Notes: a model not told the origin generated them from the sequence alone. 64,000 nt of DNA from Brevundimonas diminuta 3F5N (GCF_900163625.1 NZ_FUIE01000036.1:1-64000), one strand, 5' to 3'; positions 8,465 to 16,949 are shown, counted from the stretch's first letter. Made by a program: numbers and translations.

Positions 8465-9877
8465 TCAGCCGCCCGTGGTGATGGTCGCGGTCAGCTTCGT
8501 CTCGCCATTGGCGGGCACCGGCACGCGCCAGACGACGGTACGCGCGTCGCGCATCTCGCCCGTGATGCTCTGGTCCGTCAGCTCCGTGTCGCGACCCAGA
8601 CCGCGCTGGCGCACCTCGACCGTCACCGGCTCCGATCGGGCGTTGCGGACCGTGTACTCCATCGCATAGCGGGTGCGGAAATAGTCGACCAACCGCTTGG
8701 ACACCCGCTCGGACGACACCAGACGCGGCTGCACCGTCACATCGAAAGCGTCACCGGTCGTCACCACGATCTCGGATCCGGCAGGCGAGTGATCGACCTG
8801 GCTTTCGCCGATGAAGCGCGGCTCGCCCGCCTCATCCTTCACATAGACGCGGATCACCCCCGCCGGCAGGGCGCGCGCGGCGGCGCCCGATCCGTTGGCG
8901 AAGATGACGCCGACTTCGGCCGCGATTGGCTCCTCGGCGCTGTAGAAGCCGTCGACGACCCGTAGATAGCGCTTGGTCGCCGGCACGCCCGCCGCGTCGA
9001 TCAGGCCGACCTGCTTGGTCTGATTGTTGGCGACGGTGACGGCCTCGGGCAGCGGATAGACATAGACGTCGGCCAGCGCGCCCTCGCCGCCCGACTGGGT
9101 TCCATTGCCCCGCACGCCGCCGCCACGCATGGGCTGTCGCGGATTATAGCCGCCCTCATTGATCAGATTGACGTCGCCCGCCACCACTCGCGTCTGGGCG
9201 TTGCTGAAGGTCGCGCCCGAGTTATTGGTCAGCGTCACCCAGCCCGTCAGGTCCAGCTTGCCCGCCTTCTCGTCGAAACGGGCGACATAGTCCGCCTTCC
9301 ACGTCAAACCGCTGGTCAAATAGGAGAGCGTCGTCTCACGGCGCCCGGCCCCTTCGGCGTCCAGGGTGACGCTGAGCGTCGGGCGCGGGCGCAGGTTCTG
9401 CGGCACCCGGTCGAAGATGACGCGCGTGGGTACGCCGTCGTCGCGCAACACCTCGATGCGGTTGCCGATCTGCAGCACCACGCCCTGATTCGCCGCCAGA
9501 ACGCGGGCGCGTTCCGTCGTCTGCGCGCCCGATCCGGGGTTGGTGCGGACGATGCCGATCTCATTGCCGACGGCGCTTTCCATCAGCTTGCCCGGCGTCA
9601 GCAGGTCATAGTCGAAGTTCTGCTCCACCACCGACAGGCCGCGCCCCGACAGGCCGACCGTTTCGGGCCGGATGCTGGCCGAAACGCCCGGAAACTCCTG
9701 ACGCGAGCGCCCGGCGGGCACGTTCAGGTTCCGCACGTCCTCCACCAGGGCGATGTTCTGATTATAGACCGTCAGGGACACGCGGTCGGGACCGCCCGGC
9801 CCCTCCTCCACCTGTTGCGCGGCGGCAGGCGCGGCAAGAAGCAGGGCGAGAGCGAAGGGTCCGATGGCGCGGATCAT
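8465..9877 (-). CDS. Exported DUF4139 domain protein (paralogue of the next gene)
   Basis: A 470-residue protein with signal peptide MIRAIGPFALALLLAAPAAAQQ. An upstream in-frame start at 9907 exists, but GAGGA five bases before ATG 9877 and the clean signal peptide favour 9877. It shares with the downstream gene the blocks LMESAVGNEIGIVRTNPGSG, RPTLSVTLDAEGAGRRETTLSYLTSGLTWKADYVARFD and LDLTGWVTLTNNSGATFSNA. It lacks the long proline linker and the VVVTGSR peptide of its partner. The two look like a tandem duplication in which the downstream copy gained the insert. It is divergent from the copper cluster. Confidence 0.85.
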   Translation of the reverse strand: MIRAIGPFALALLLAAPAAAQQVEEGPGGPDRVSLTVYNQNIALVEDVRNLNVPAGRSRQEFPGVSASIRPETVGLSGRGLSVVEQNFDYDLLTPGKLMESAVGNEIGIVRTNPGSGAQTTERARVLAANQGVVLQIGNRIEVLRDDGVPTRVIFDRVPQNLRPRPTLSVTLDAEGAGRRETTLSYLTSGLTWKADYVARFDEKAGKLDLTGWVTLTNNSGATFSNAQTRVVAGDVNLINEGGYNPRQPMRGGGVRGNGTQSGGEGALADVYVYPLPEAVTVANNQTKQVGLIDAAGVPATKRYLRVVDGFYSAEEPIAAEVGVIFANGSGAAARALPAGVIRVYVKDEAGEPRFIGESQVDHSPAGSEIVVTTGDAFDVTVQPRLVSSERVSKRLVDYFRTRYAMEYTVRNARSEPVTVEVRQRGLGRDTELTDQSITGEMRDARTVVWRVPVPANGETKLTATITTGG

Positions 9878-10005
9878 GCGTATCCTCGATGACTGTCCAA
9901 GCGTCACGCTGCACCGCGAAGGCGGTCTTGTCGAGGCCGCGCGCGACGCCGCGTCGCCCCTTGCCGGTCTAGCTTCCCCGCCTGGGAAGGTTTAAGCCCT
10001 GCCCC

Positions 10006-10470
10006 GTGACCCGCTCCCAGGCTGAAAACTGGTCGACCTGGCGCTCGCTGGCCTTCCTGGCCGCGACGTTCGCCATCGTGATCGGCAGCCTGATGCCGTT
10101 CGCGGCGCTGGCGGCCTCCACGCCCGGCCAGCCCATCGTCATCTGCTCGGCCGACGGCCCCCAGACCATCCAGTCCGGCGGCGTCGACGGCCCGATCAAG
10201 GCTGAGATGGGCGCCAAATGCGCCGCCTGCGTCATGCCTCTGCTGGCCGCCCTGCCCGCGCCCGCCGCGCCCGCCGTCGCGCGCTCCGCCTCACGCCTGA
10301 AAACCAGACCCATCGACGCCGCGCGCCTGCTGAAGGCCTGCGCGGCCGCACATCTGTTTTCAGGATACAAGTTCCATGTCTCTCAAGACCGCTGCGGCGC
10401 CGTGCGCCCTGCTCATCGGCGCCTGCCTGGCGCCGTCCATCGCCCATGCCTACGACCTGTCGAAGGCTGA
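10006..10470 (+). CDS. DUF2946 family membrane or periplasmic protein, probably copper-linked
   Basis: A 154-residue protein starting at GTG 10006 with an N-terminal hydrophobic segment (about residues 14-37, LAFLAATFAIVIGSLMPFAALA), then VICSADG and a CAACVMP motif, which is how DUF2946 proteins look. DUF2946 genes often sit beside TonB receptors and copper proteins, as here. The frame runs 95 bases into the next gene, and the last 30 or so residues are Arg/Pro-rich and may be a non-conserved tail. No convincing Shine-Dalgarno sequence is seen. The two CxxC-type cysteines could bind copper; that is inference. Confidence 0.7.
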   Translation: MTRSQAENWSTWRSLAFLAATFAIVIGSLMPFAALAASTPGQPIVICSADGPQTIQSGGVDGPIKAEMGAKCAACVMPLLAALPAPAAPAVARSASRLKTRPIDAARLLKACAAAHLFSGYKFHVSQDRCGAVRPAHRRLPGAVHRPCLRPVEG

Positions 10471-12445
10471 CAGCCCCACCGTCGTCGACAGCATCATCGT
10501 CACCGGCCGTCGCAACGCCGAAGACCCGACCGTCGTGGCCGAGGCTCGTGACCGTCTCAGCCGCACCCCCGGCGCCGTCGCCGTGGTGTCGGCCGAAAGC
10601 TATTCCGACCGCTTCGTCCAGGGCTTTTCAGACACCCTGCGCAACGTCCCCGGCGTGCTGGCGCAAAAGCGGTTCGGCGAGGAAAGCCGCCTGTCCATCC
10701 GCGGCTCGGGCATCGCCCAAGGCTTCCACCAGCGCGGCGTCCTGTTCGCCCAGGACGGCGTGCCCTTCGCCGACGCCGACGGCTTTTCCGACTTCCAGAG
10801 CGTCGATTCCCTCAGCGCCCGCTATGTCGAGGTGTGGAAGGGCGCCAACACCCTGCGCTTCGGCGGGGCGCAACTGGGCGGGGCCATCAACCTCGTCACC
10901 CCGACCGGCCGCACCGCCCGCCAGCGCGCCCTGATGCAGATCGAGGGCGGCAGTTACGGCTTCGTGCGCGCCCACGGCGCCGTCGCCGAAACCTATGGCG
11001 ACTGGGATGTCTATGCCGCCGCCACCGCCATGCAGGGCGACGGCTGGCGCGACCACAGCAAACAGTCACAAGGCCGCCTAACCGTCAATGCGGGCCGTTC
11101 CTTCGGCGAGGACCGCGAGGTGCGCCTGATCGCCCAGGCCGCCGACATCAAGCAGGACATGCCCGGCGCCCTGACGCTGGACGATGCGCTGAACAAGCCG
11201 CGCAAGGCCTCGAACGGCGCCCTGTCCGGCGATCAGGCACGCGACCTGACGGTCAAGCGGCTGACGCTGCAGACCCGCTGGCGCTTCAATGAATCCACCC
11301 TGTTCGAGGGCGCCGTCTGGGGCTGGGAGAAGTCGCTGTATCACCCGATCTTTCAGGTGATGGATCAGGACAGCGCCACGCGCGGCGCCTTCGCCCGCAT
11401 CGACTGGACGGGCGACATCGGCGGCCTGCGCGCCGACGCCTTCTACGGCTTCTCGTGGCGCGAGGGAGAGGTCGAGGCCCTGCGCTATCTGAATCTGGCG
11501 GGCCAACGCGGCGCCAAGACCGCCGATGCGCGTCAGGACGCCTCCGGTCAGGACGTCTTCGCCGAGGGGCGGCTGTTCGTCACCGAACAACTGGCCCTGG
11601 TCGCGGGCGGCTCATGGGGGCGCGCCACGCGTGACTATCTGGACCGCATGACCCCGGCCAACGACGCCAGCCGGGACTATGAGTGGTTCTCGCCACGCAT
11701 GGGCCTGTTGTGGGAAGCGGAAAGCGGCGCCCAGGTGTTCGCCAACCTGACCCGCTCGGTCGAACCGCCGACCTATGGCGCCCTGGTGCAGGCGCCGTTG
11801 ACCGGCTTCACCCCGGTCGAGGTTCAGGACGCCTGGACCGGCGAGATCGGCACGCGCGGCCGTCATGGCCCTCTGGCCTGGGATCTGGTCGCCTATCGCA
11901 GCCGGATCGAGGGCGAGATGCTGAACTTCATCACCAGCCCCGACATTCCCGCCGCCACCTTCAACGCCAAGAAGACCATCCACCAGGGCATCGAGGCTGG
12001 GCTGGACTGGACCCTGCCGCTCGAACCGGCGGACGGGTCGCTGATGCTGCGTCAGGTCTATAACTGGAGCGACTTCCGCTTCGACGGCGACGCGCGCTGG
12101 GGCGACAACCGCCTGCCGGTCGTGCCGCAGCATCAGTATCGCGCCGAGCTGACCTGGCGCCACCCGACGGGCGTCTTCGTCACCCCGTCGGTCGAGTGGC
12201 GGCTGTCCAGCCCCTACGTCGACTACGCCAACACCATGAAGGCGCCGGACTACGCCGTGCTGGGCCTGACGGGCGGTTTCAACATCAACGCCAGAACCTC
12301 GGTCTACATCGACGCGCGCAACCTGACCGACAAGCGTTACGTCGGCGAGTTCTCGGCCGTGACCGACGCCAGCAAGGCGCAAACCGGCGTCTTCTTCCCC
12401 GGCGAGGGCCGTTCGGTCTCCGTCGGCCTTCGGCTGGCCTATTGA
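10376..12445 (+). CDS. TonB-dependent outer membrane receptor, probable copper receptor
   Basis: A 689-residue barrel with signal peptide (MSLKTAAAPCALLIGACLAPSIAHA), plug start VVDSIIVTGRR near residue 37, the plug blocks LRNVPGVLAQKRFGEESRLSIRGSG and VEVWKGANTLRFGGAQLGGAINLVTPTG, and a C-terminal strand ending in VSVGLRLAY. There is no His-rich or Met-rich loop, so the ligand cannot be read from the sequence. Copper, or a copper chelate, is inferred from the DUF2946 gene before it and the PepSY and PCu(A)C genes after it. Its stop overlaps the next start as TGATG. An AGGATA sequence precedes the ATG. Confidence 0.88.
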   Translation: MSLKTAAAPCALLIGACLAPSIAHAYDLSKADSPTVVDSIIVTGRRNAEDPTVVAEARDRLSRTPGAVAVVSAESYSDRFVQGFSDTLRNVPGVLAQKRFGEESRLSIRGSGIAQGFHQRGVLFAQDGVPFADADGFSDFQSVDSLSARYVEVWKGANTLRFGGAQLGGAINLVTPTGRTARQRALMQIEGGSYGFVRAHGAVAETYGDWDVYAAATAMQGDGWRDHSKQSQGRLTVNAGRSFGEDREVRLIAQAADIKQDMPGALTLDDALNKPRKASNGALSGDQARDLTVKRLTLQTRWRFNESTLFEGAVWGWEKSLYHPIFQVMDQDSATRGAFARIDWTGDIGGLRADAFYGFSWREGEVEALRYLNLAGQRGAKTADARQDASGQDVFAEGRLFVTEQLALVAGGSWGRATRDYLDRMTPANDASRDYEWFSPRMGLLWEAESGAQVFANLTRSVEPPTYGALVQAPLTGFTPVEVQDAWTGEIGTRGRHGPLAWDLVAYRSRIEGEMLNFITSPDIPAATFNAKKTIHQGIEAGLDWTLPLEPADGSLMLRQVYNWSDFRFDGDARWGDNRLPVVPQHQYRAELTWRHPTGVFVTPSVEWRLSSPYVDYANTMKAPDYAVLGLTGGFNINARTSVYIDARNLTDKRYVGEFSAVTDASKAQTGVFFPGEGRSVSVGLRLAY

Positions 12446-13821
12446 TGGGCCGTTCCGCCTCAACACAGGCCAAGGCGCCGGACGTGATGTCCGGCGCCTA
12501 TCGGGCCGTCTGGCGCTGGCACTTCTACGCCGGGGTGCTGGTCATGCCGTTCCTGATGCTGCTGACGCTGACGGGCGGCCTCTATCTGTTCAAGGATGAG
12601 ATCGACCACGCCGTCTATCGCTCCATAATCGAGGTTCCGGCCAGCGCCCAGCAGGCTGATCCCGATCAGTGGCTGGCCGCCGCCGCCCAAGCGGGCGAAG
12701 GCCGGGCAGCGAACGTTCTGGTGCCTGACCGCGCCGATCAGGCCGTGCGCGTCCGCGTCGACCAAGCTGACGGCGCCCAGCGCACCGTCTTCGTCGATCC
12801 ACACACGGCCAAGGTCACCGGCGTGACCGCCTATGGCGGCGTGACCGAGACGATCAAGAAGCTGCACTCCCTCAGCCTGTTCGGCGGCCCCATCGGCACG
12901 GCGCTGAACATTCTGGTCGAGATCGTCGCGGGCTGGGCCATCATCCTGTGCGCCACCGGCCTCTACCTGTGGTGGCCCCGCCGTCGCGTCGGCGCCGTGC
13001 TGAAGCCCAGCGAGACCGACGCCAGCCGCCGCCCCTTCTGGCGCGATATCCACGCCCTGACCGGCTTCTACGTCGGCGGAGTGATCATCTTCCTCTCGGT
13101 CACGGGGATGCCCTGGTCGGCCGTCTGGGGCGATCAGTTCATGGGCGTTATGCGCGGCACGGGACTGGGCCGTCCGCCCGCGCCCGCCGCCGCCAGCCCC
13201 TGGAGCCACGCCAAGCCCCACGACGCCCCGGCGGGCGTGGGCTGGACGCTGGAGAACGCCGTCCTGCCCGCCCATGATTACGGCGTCGCCAGTCTAACGC
13301 GCGTTCTTGATACCGCGCAGACGCAGGACCTGCCCCGCCCCTTCACCGTCAGCATCCCGCAGTCGTCCGATCTGGCCTGGACCGTCGCCCGCCAGACCCG
13401 CAAGGCCGAGGACGCCCGCAGTCTCTATGTCGACGGCGCCAGCGGGGCGGTGAAGGCCGATCTGCGCTGGAGCCAGTTCGGCGTCATGGCCAAGGGCTTT
13501 GAATGGGGCATCGCCGTCCATCAGGGGATGCAGTACGGCTGGATCAACCGCATCGTCATGCTCATCGGCTGCATCGCCGTGTGGCTGCTGGCGATCAGCG
13601 GCCTGATCATGTGGTGGAAGCGCCGCCCGCCCAGTCTGTCGCGCCGCCGCTCCGGCGCTCCGACGGCGCCGCCCGGCCCGCGCGCAAGTATCGCCGTGCT
13701 GTGCATCGTCATCCCCCTGTCCATCCTCTATCCCTTGACGGGACTGAGCCTTGTGGCCGCCCTGCTGCTCGACCGAGTGGTGCGGATGCTCACCGGGTCC
13801 AAGCCCGTCGCAGCCTCTTGA
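12445..13821 (+). CDS. PepSY-associated TM helix protein
   Basis: A 458-residue inner membrane protein. ATG 12445 overlaps the receptor stop, a translation-coupled start. The N-terminal segment reads YRAVWRWHFYAGVLVMPFLMLLTLTGGLYLFKDEID, the classic first PepSY_TM helix. Further helices lie near residues 150-175 (ALNILVEIVAGWAIILCATGLYLWW), 205-225, 365-390 and 420-445. Periplasmic PepSY-like segments lie between them. Such proteins often accompany TonB siderophore or metal receptors and have been proposed to reduce or pass on metal at the inner membrane. The operon context suggests copper. Confidence 0.85.
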   Translation: MGRSASTQAKAPDVMSGAYRAVWRWHFYAGVLVMPFLMLLTLTGGLYLFKDEIDHAVYRSIIEVPASAQQADPDQWLAAAAQAGEGRAANVLVPDRADQAVRVRVDQADGAQRTVFVDPHTAKVTGVTAYGGVTETIKKLHSLSLFGGPIGTALNILVEIVAGWAIILCATGLYLWWPRRRVGAVLKPSETDASRRPFWRDIHALTGFYVGGVIIFLSVTGMPWSAVWGDQFMGVMRGTGLGRPPAPAAASPWSHAKPHDAPAGVGWTLENAVLPAHDYGVASLTRVLDTAQTQDLPRPFTVSIPQSSDLAWTVARQTRKAEDARSLYVDGASGAVKADLRWSQFGVMAKGFEWGIAVHQGMQYGWINRIVMLIGCIAVWLLAISGLIMWWKRRPPSLSRRRSGAPTAPPGPRASIAVLCIVIPLSILYPLTGLSLVAALLLDRVVRMLTGSKPVAAS

Positions 13822-13835
13822 TAAGGAGCTTCAAC

Positions 13836-14330
13836 TTGAAACGTCTGTTCGCCCTGACCGCCCTGTCGGCCGCCGCCCTCACCCTCGCCGCCTGCGGCCA
13901 GCCCGCCGAGAAGTCAGCGGAAGCCGCCAAGGACGCCACGGTCGCGCCCGGCACGGTCCAGGTCGCCGACGCCTGGTGCCGCCCCACGCCCAACGGCGCC
14001 AAGGCCGGGGGCTGCTATCTGACCCTGACGGCAGGCTCCGACGACCGTCTGGTCAGCGTCTCGACCGCTCTGGCCCAGTCGGCCCAGGTGCATGAGATGA
14101 AGATGGAGAACGGGGTCATGAGCATGGCCCATCTAGCCGACGGCCTGCCTCTGCCCGCCGGAACGCCGGTCGAGCTGAAGCCGGGCGGAAACCACATCAT
14201 GCTGATGGGCCTGCGCGATCCGTTGGTCGACGGCAGCGTGGCCTCCTTCACCCTGACGTTCGAGAAGGCCGGCCCCATCGGCGTCCACGCGGCTATCAAG
14301 CAGCCGCCGGTGGTGGATTCGGAGGAGTAA
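13836..14330 (+). CDS. PCu(A)C family periplasmic copper chaperone
   Basis: A 164-residue lipoprotein starting at TTG 13836, supported by AAGGAG seven bases upstream. No ATG fits as well. The signal ends in LAAC (cysteine near residue 20). The copper motif is clear: VHEMKMENGVMSM, then PGGNHIMLMGL, giving the spaced His/Met ligands of the family. PCu(A)C proteins pass Cu(I) to Sco or to the CuA/CuB sites of haem-copper oxidases. It is the last gene of the cluster, 14 bases after the PepSY gene. The lipid anchor is a variation on the usual soluble periplasmic form. Confidence 0.92.
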   Translation: MKRLFALTALSAAALTLAACGQPAEKSAEAAKDATVAPGTVQVADAWCRPTPNGAKAGGCYLTLTAGSDDRLVSVSTALAQSAQVHEMKMENGVMSMAHLADGLPLPAGTPVELKPGGNHIMLMGLRDPLVDGSVASFTLTFEKAGPIGVHAAIKQPPVVDSEE

Positions 14331-14345
14331 GAGGCTCTCTTAATG

Positions 14346-14389
14346 GCGCGAGCCTGACAAACCGGCCCGAACCGGCTAAAGGCTCGCGC
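14346..14389. other. Perfect 10-bp hairpin before ychF
   Basis: GCGCGAGCCT (14346-14355) pairs with AGGCTCGCGC (14380-14389); inside are two CCGG tetramers that can pair. It lies 16 bases after the PCu(A)C stop and 14 bases before ychF. It may end the copper operon, although no T-run follows, or it may be a leader element of ychF. Confidence 0.5.
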
Positions 14390-14403
14390 TCACGAGGAAT
14401 ACC

Positions 14404-15501
14404 ATGGCCCTGAAAGTCGCGATCGTCGGCTTGCCCAACGTCGGCAAGTCCACCCTGTTCAACGCCCTGACCAAGACGGCGGCGGCCCAAGCGGCCAACT
14501 ATCCGTTCTGCACCATCGAGCCGAACACCGGCGACGTGGCCGTGCCGGAACCGCGCCTGAACGTCCTGGCGAGCATCGCCGGGTCCAAGGAGATCATCCC
14601 CTCGCGGATCACCTTCGTGGACATCGCTGGTCTGGTGCGAGGTGCCTCCAAGGGCGAAGGCCTGGGCAACCAGTTCCTGGCCAACATCCGCGACTGCGAC
14701 GCCATCGCCTTCGTCGCCCGCTGCTTCGTCGACGACGACATCACCCACGTCGAGAACCGCATCGACCCGATCTCGGACCTCGAGATCATTGAGACCGAGC
14801 TGATGCTGGCCGACCTCGAGAGCCTGGAACGCCGCCGCGTCCAGATCGAGAAGCGCGCCAAGGGCGGCGACAAGGAATCCCAGCTGAACCTCAAGCTGAT
14901 CGACGCCGCGCTTGAAAAGCTGCGCGACGGCAAGCCCGCGCGCCTGGCCGAGGTGTCCAAGGAGGACAAGAAGGCCTGGGACATGCTGCAGTTGCTGACC
15001 GCCCTGCCCGCCCTCTACGTCGCCAACGTCGAGGAATCCTCGGCCGACAAGGGCAATGAGCTGTCCGACCTGGTGGCCAAGCGCGCCGCCGAGGACAACG
15101 CCAACTCAGTCGTCATCTCGGCCCAGATCGAGTCCGAGATCGCCGTCCTGGACGACGAGGAGCAAAAGGAGTTCCTCGAGACCCTGGGTCTGGAAGAGCC
15201 CGGCCTGAACCGCCTGATCCGCGAGGCCTACAAGCTGCTGGGCCTGCAGACCTACTTCACCGTCGGCCCGAAGGAAGCCCGCGCCTGGACCATCCCTGTC
15301 GGCGCCACCGCGCCGCAGGCGGCGGGCGTGATCCACACCGACTTCGAAAAGGGCTTCATCCGCGGCGAAACCATCGCCTTCGACGATTACGTCGCGCTGA
15401 AGGGCGAAGCGGGCGCCAAGGAAGCGGGCAAGATGCGCGCCGAAGGCAAGGCCTATATCGTCAAGGACGGGGATGTGATGCATTTCCTGTTCAACAACTA
15501 G
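14404..15501 (+). CDS. ychF: Ribosome-binding ATPase YchF (Obg family)
   Basis: P-loop ATPase that binds ribosomes and is linked to translation and oxidative stress. The G1 motif GLPNVGKS lies at residues 9-16. G2/G3 are seen as YPFCTIEPNTG and DIAGLVRGASKGEGLGNQFL, and the G4 region reads YVANVEE rather than NKxD, as in YchF proteins, which prefer ATP. A coiled coil lies at about 130-200 and a TGS domain at the C-terminus (TYFTVGPKEARAWTIPVGATAPQAAGVIHTDFEKGFIRGE). The 365-residue length is typical. GAGGAA lies before the ATG. Confidence 0.97.
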   Translation: MALKVAIVGLPNVGKSTLFNALTKTAAAQAANYPFCTIEPNTGDVAVPEPRLNVLASIAGSKEIIPSRITFVDIAGLVRGASKGEGLGNQFLANIRDCDAIAFVARCFVDDDITHVENRIDPISDLEIIETELMLADLESLERRRVQIEKRAKGGDKESQLNLKLIDAALEKLRDGKPARLAEVSKEDKKAWDMLQLLTALPALYVANVEESSADKGNELSDLVAKRAAEDNANSVVISAQIESEIAVLDDEEQKEFLETLGLEEPGLNRLIREAYKLLGLQTYFTVGPKEARAWTIPVGATAPQAAGVIHTDFEKGFIRGETIAFDDYVALKGEAGAKEAGKMRAEGKAYIVKDGDVMHFLFNN

Positions 15502-15511
15502 GCTACTTCCT

Positions 15512-15540
15512 CAGGGCGGTTAGAAAATCTGACCGCCCTG
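15512..15540. terminator. Hairpin after ychF
   Basis: CAGGGCGGTTAG (15512-15523) pairs with CTGACCGCCCTG (15529-15540), with one G-U pair. It lies 10 bases after the ychF stop and is followed by ATAGAATT, only weakly T-rich. A likely terminator. Confidence 0.55.
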
Positions 15541-15583
15541 ATAGAATTACTGAAATTCCATACCCTTGCAGGTATCGCCAAAG

Positions 15584-15627
15584 CCCTGGATGAATCAGCT
15601 CAATTGACGCTGAAAATTCTCCAGGGA
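15584..15627 (+). promoter_or_regulatory. Two-tier hairpin in the metY leader covering the ribosome binding site
   Basis: CCCTGGA (15584-15590) pairs with TCCAGGG (15620-15626), and inside it TCAGC (15595-15599) pairs with GCTGA (15609-15613). The 3' strand of the outer stem contains the AGGGA Shine-Dalgarno of metY (15623-15627; ATG at 15632). A second hairpin, ATACC/GGTAT with loop CTTGCA, lies just upstream at 15560-15575. The leader is noticeably AT-richer than its surroundings. The arrangement fits translational control, but I could not match it to a known SAM riboswitch class. Confidence 0.5.
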
Positions 15628-15631
15628 CGCC

Positions 15632-16903
15632 ATGAAGTTCGATACCCTCGCCGTGCACGCCGGTTATTCGCCGGACCCGACCACCAAGTCGGTCGCCGTG
15701 CCCATCTACCAGACCACCAGCTACGCCTTCGACGACACCCAGCACGGGGCGGATCTGTTCGACCTGAAGGTGGCGGGCAACATCTACACCCGCATCATGA
15801 ACCCGACGTCCGACGTGCTGGAGCAGCGCCTCGCGGCGCTGGAGGGCGGCATCGCGGCGCTGACCGTGGCCTCGGGTCAGGCGGCGATCACCTATGCGAT
15901 CCTGACCATCGCCGGGGCGGGCGACAACATCATCGCCACCTCGACCCTGTATGGCGGCACCTACAATCTGTTCGCCCACACCCTGCCGCAATACGGCATC
16001 ACGGTGCGCTTCATCGACGCCGCCGATCCGGCCACCATCGCCGCCAATACGGATGAGCGCACCAAGGCGGTCTTCTGCGAATCCATCGGCAACCCGCTGG
16101 GCAATGTCGTGGACTTCGGCGCCCTGGCCGACGCGGCGCACGCACAAGGGTTGCCGCTGATCGTCGACAACACTGTGCCGACCCCCTACCTGACCCGCCC
16201 GATCGAGCATGGGGCGGACATCGTCGTCCACTCCCTGACCAAATACATCGGCGGCCACGGCACCAGCATCGGCGGCGCCATCGTGGACAGCGGCAACTTC
16301 CCCTGGGCCGAACACAAGGCGCGCTTCCGCCGCCTAAACGAGCCGGAGGTCAGCTATCACGGCGTCGTCTACACCGAGGCGCTTGGCCCGGCGGCCTTCA
16401 TCGGCCGGGTGCGCACGGTTCTGCTGCGGAACACCGGCGCGGCCATCTCGCCGTTCAACAGCTTCCTGATCCTGCAGGGGCTCGAGACGCTGGGTCTGCG
16501 CATGGACCGTCACGTCGCGAACGCCACCGCCGTCGCCCAATGGCTGAAGGCCCATCCCAAGGTGGAATGGGTCAACTACGCCGGGCTGGAAGATCATCCG
16601 TCCAACCCGCTGATTAAGAAGTATTTCGGCGGCAAGGCGTCGGGCCTGCTGACCTTCGGCGTGAAGGGCGGTCGTGAGGCGGGCGCCCGCTTCCAGGACG
16701 CGGTGAAGATCTTCACCCGTCTGGTCAACATCGGCGACGCCAAGTCGCTGGTCTGCCACCCGGCCTCGACCACCCACCGCCAGCTGTCGCCGGACGAACT
16801 GAACAAGGCGGGCGTGACCGAGGACACCGTGCGCCTGTCGGTCGGCATCGAACACATCGACGACCTGATCGCCGATCTGGACCAGGCCCTGGCCGCCGTC
16901 TGA
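15632..16903 (+). CDS. metY: O-acetylhomoserine sulfhydrylase (aminocarboxypropyltransferase)
   Basis: PLP enzyme of the Cys/Met metabolism family that makes homocysteine from O-acetylhomoserine and sulphide. Visible features are the N-terminal FDTLAVHAGYSPDPTTKSVAVPIYQTTSY, the ALEGGIAALTVASGQAA phosphate-binding region, VDNTVPTPYLTRPIEHGADIVVHSLTKYIGGHG with PLP Lys204, and a C-terminal SLVCHPASTTHRQLS block. The 423-residue length and the long C-terminal domain fit MetY rather than MetB or MetZ. It is monocistronic, flanked by hairpins, and its leader can fold over the ribosome binding site. Confidence 0.93.
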   Translation: MKFDTLAVHAGYSPDPTTKSVAVPIYQTTSYAFDDTQHGADLFDLKVAGNIYTRIMNPTSDVLEQRLAALEGGIAALTVASGQAAITYAILTIAGAGDNIIATSTLYGGTYNLFAHTLPQYGITVRFIDAADPATIAANTDERTKAVFCESIGNPLGNVVDFGALADAAHAQGLPLIVDNTVPTPYLTRPIEHGADIVVHSLTKYIGGHGTSIGGAIVDSGNFPWAEHKARFRRLNEPEVSYHGVVYTEALGPAAFIGRVRTVLLRNTGAAISPFNSFLILQGLETLGLRMDRHVANATAVAQWLKAHPKVEWVNYAGLEDHPSNPLIKKYFGGKASGLLTFGVKGGREAGARFQDAVKIFTRLVNIGDAKSLVCHPASTTHRQLSPDELNKAGVTEDTVRLSVGIEHIDDLIADLDQALAAV

Positions 16904-16919
16904 TTTTCCGACCTGTCCC

Positions 16920-16949
16920 AGCCAGGCGCCACCGACGCGGCGCTTGGCT
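16920..16949 (+). terminator. Hairpin after metY
   Basis: AGCCAGGCGCC (16920-16930) pairs with GGCGCTTGGCT (16939-16949) through 11 pairs including one G-U, 17 bases after the stop. No T-run follows. Confidence 0.45.

Noticed and set aside
15541-15631. SAM-II riboswitch upstream of metY
   Set aside because: A UUGCA segment and following stem are present, but the preceding complementary arm with GAUUU and the downstream GCUAAA pseudoknot strand are missing.
15502-15631. A short leader peptide frame in the ychF-metY gap (reading ...LAGIAKALDESAQLTLKILQGR)
   Set aside because: It has no start codon with a ribosome site and merges into a shadow frame of metY; the helix-like look is probably chance.
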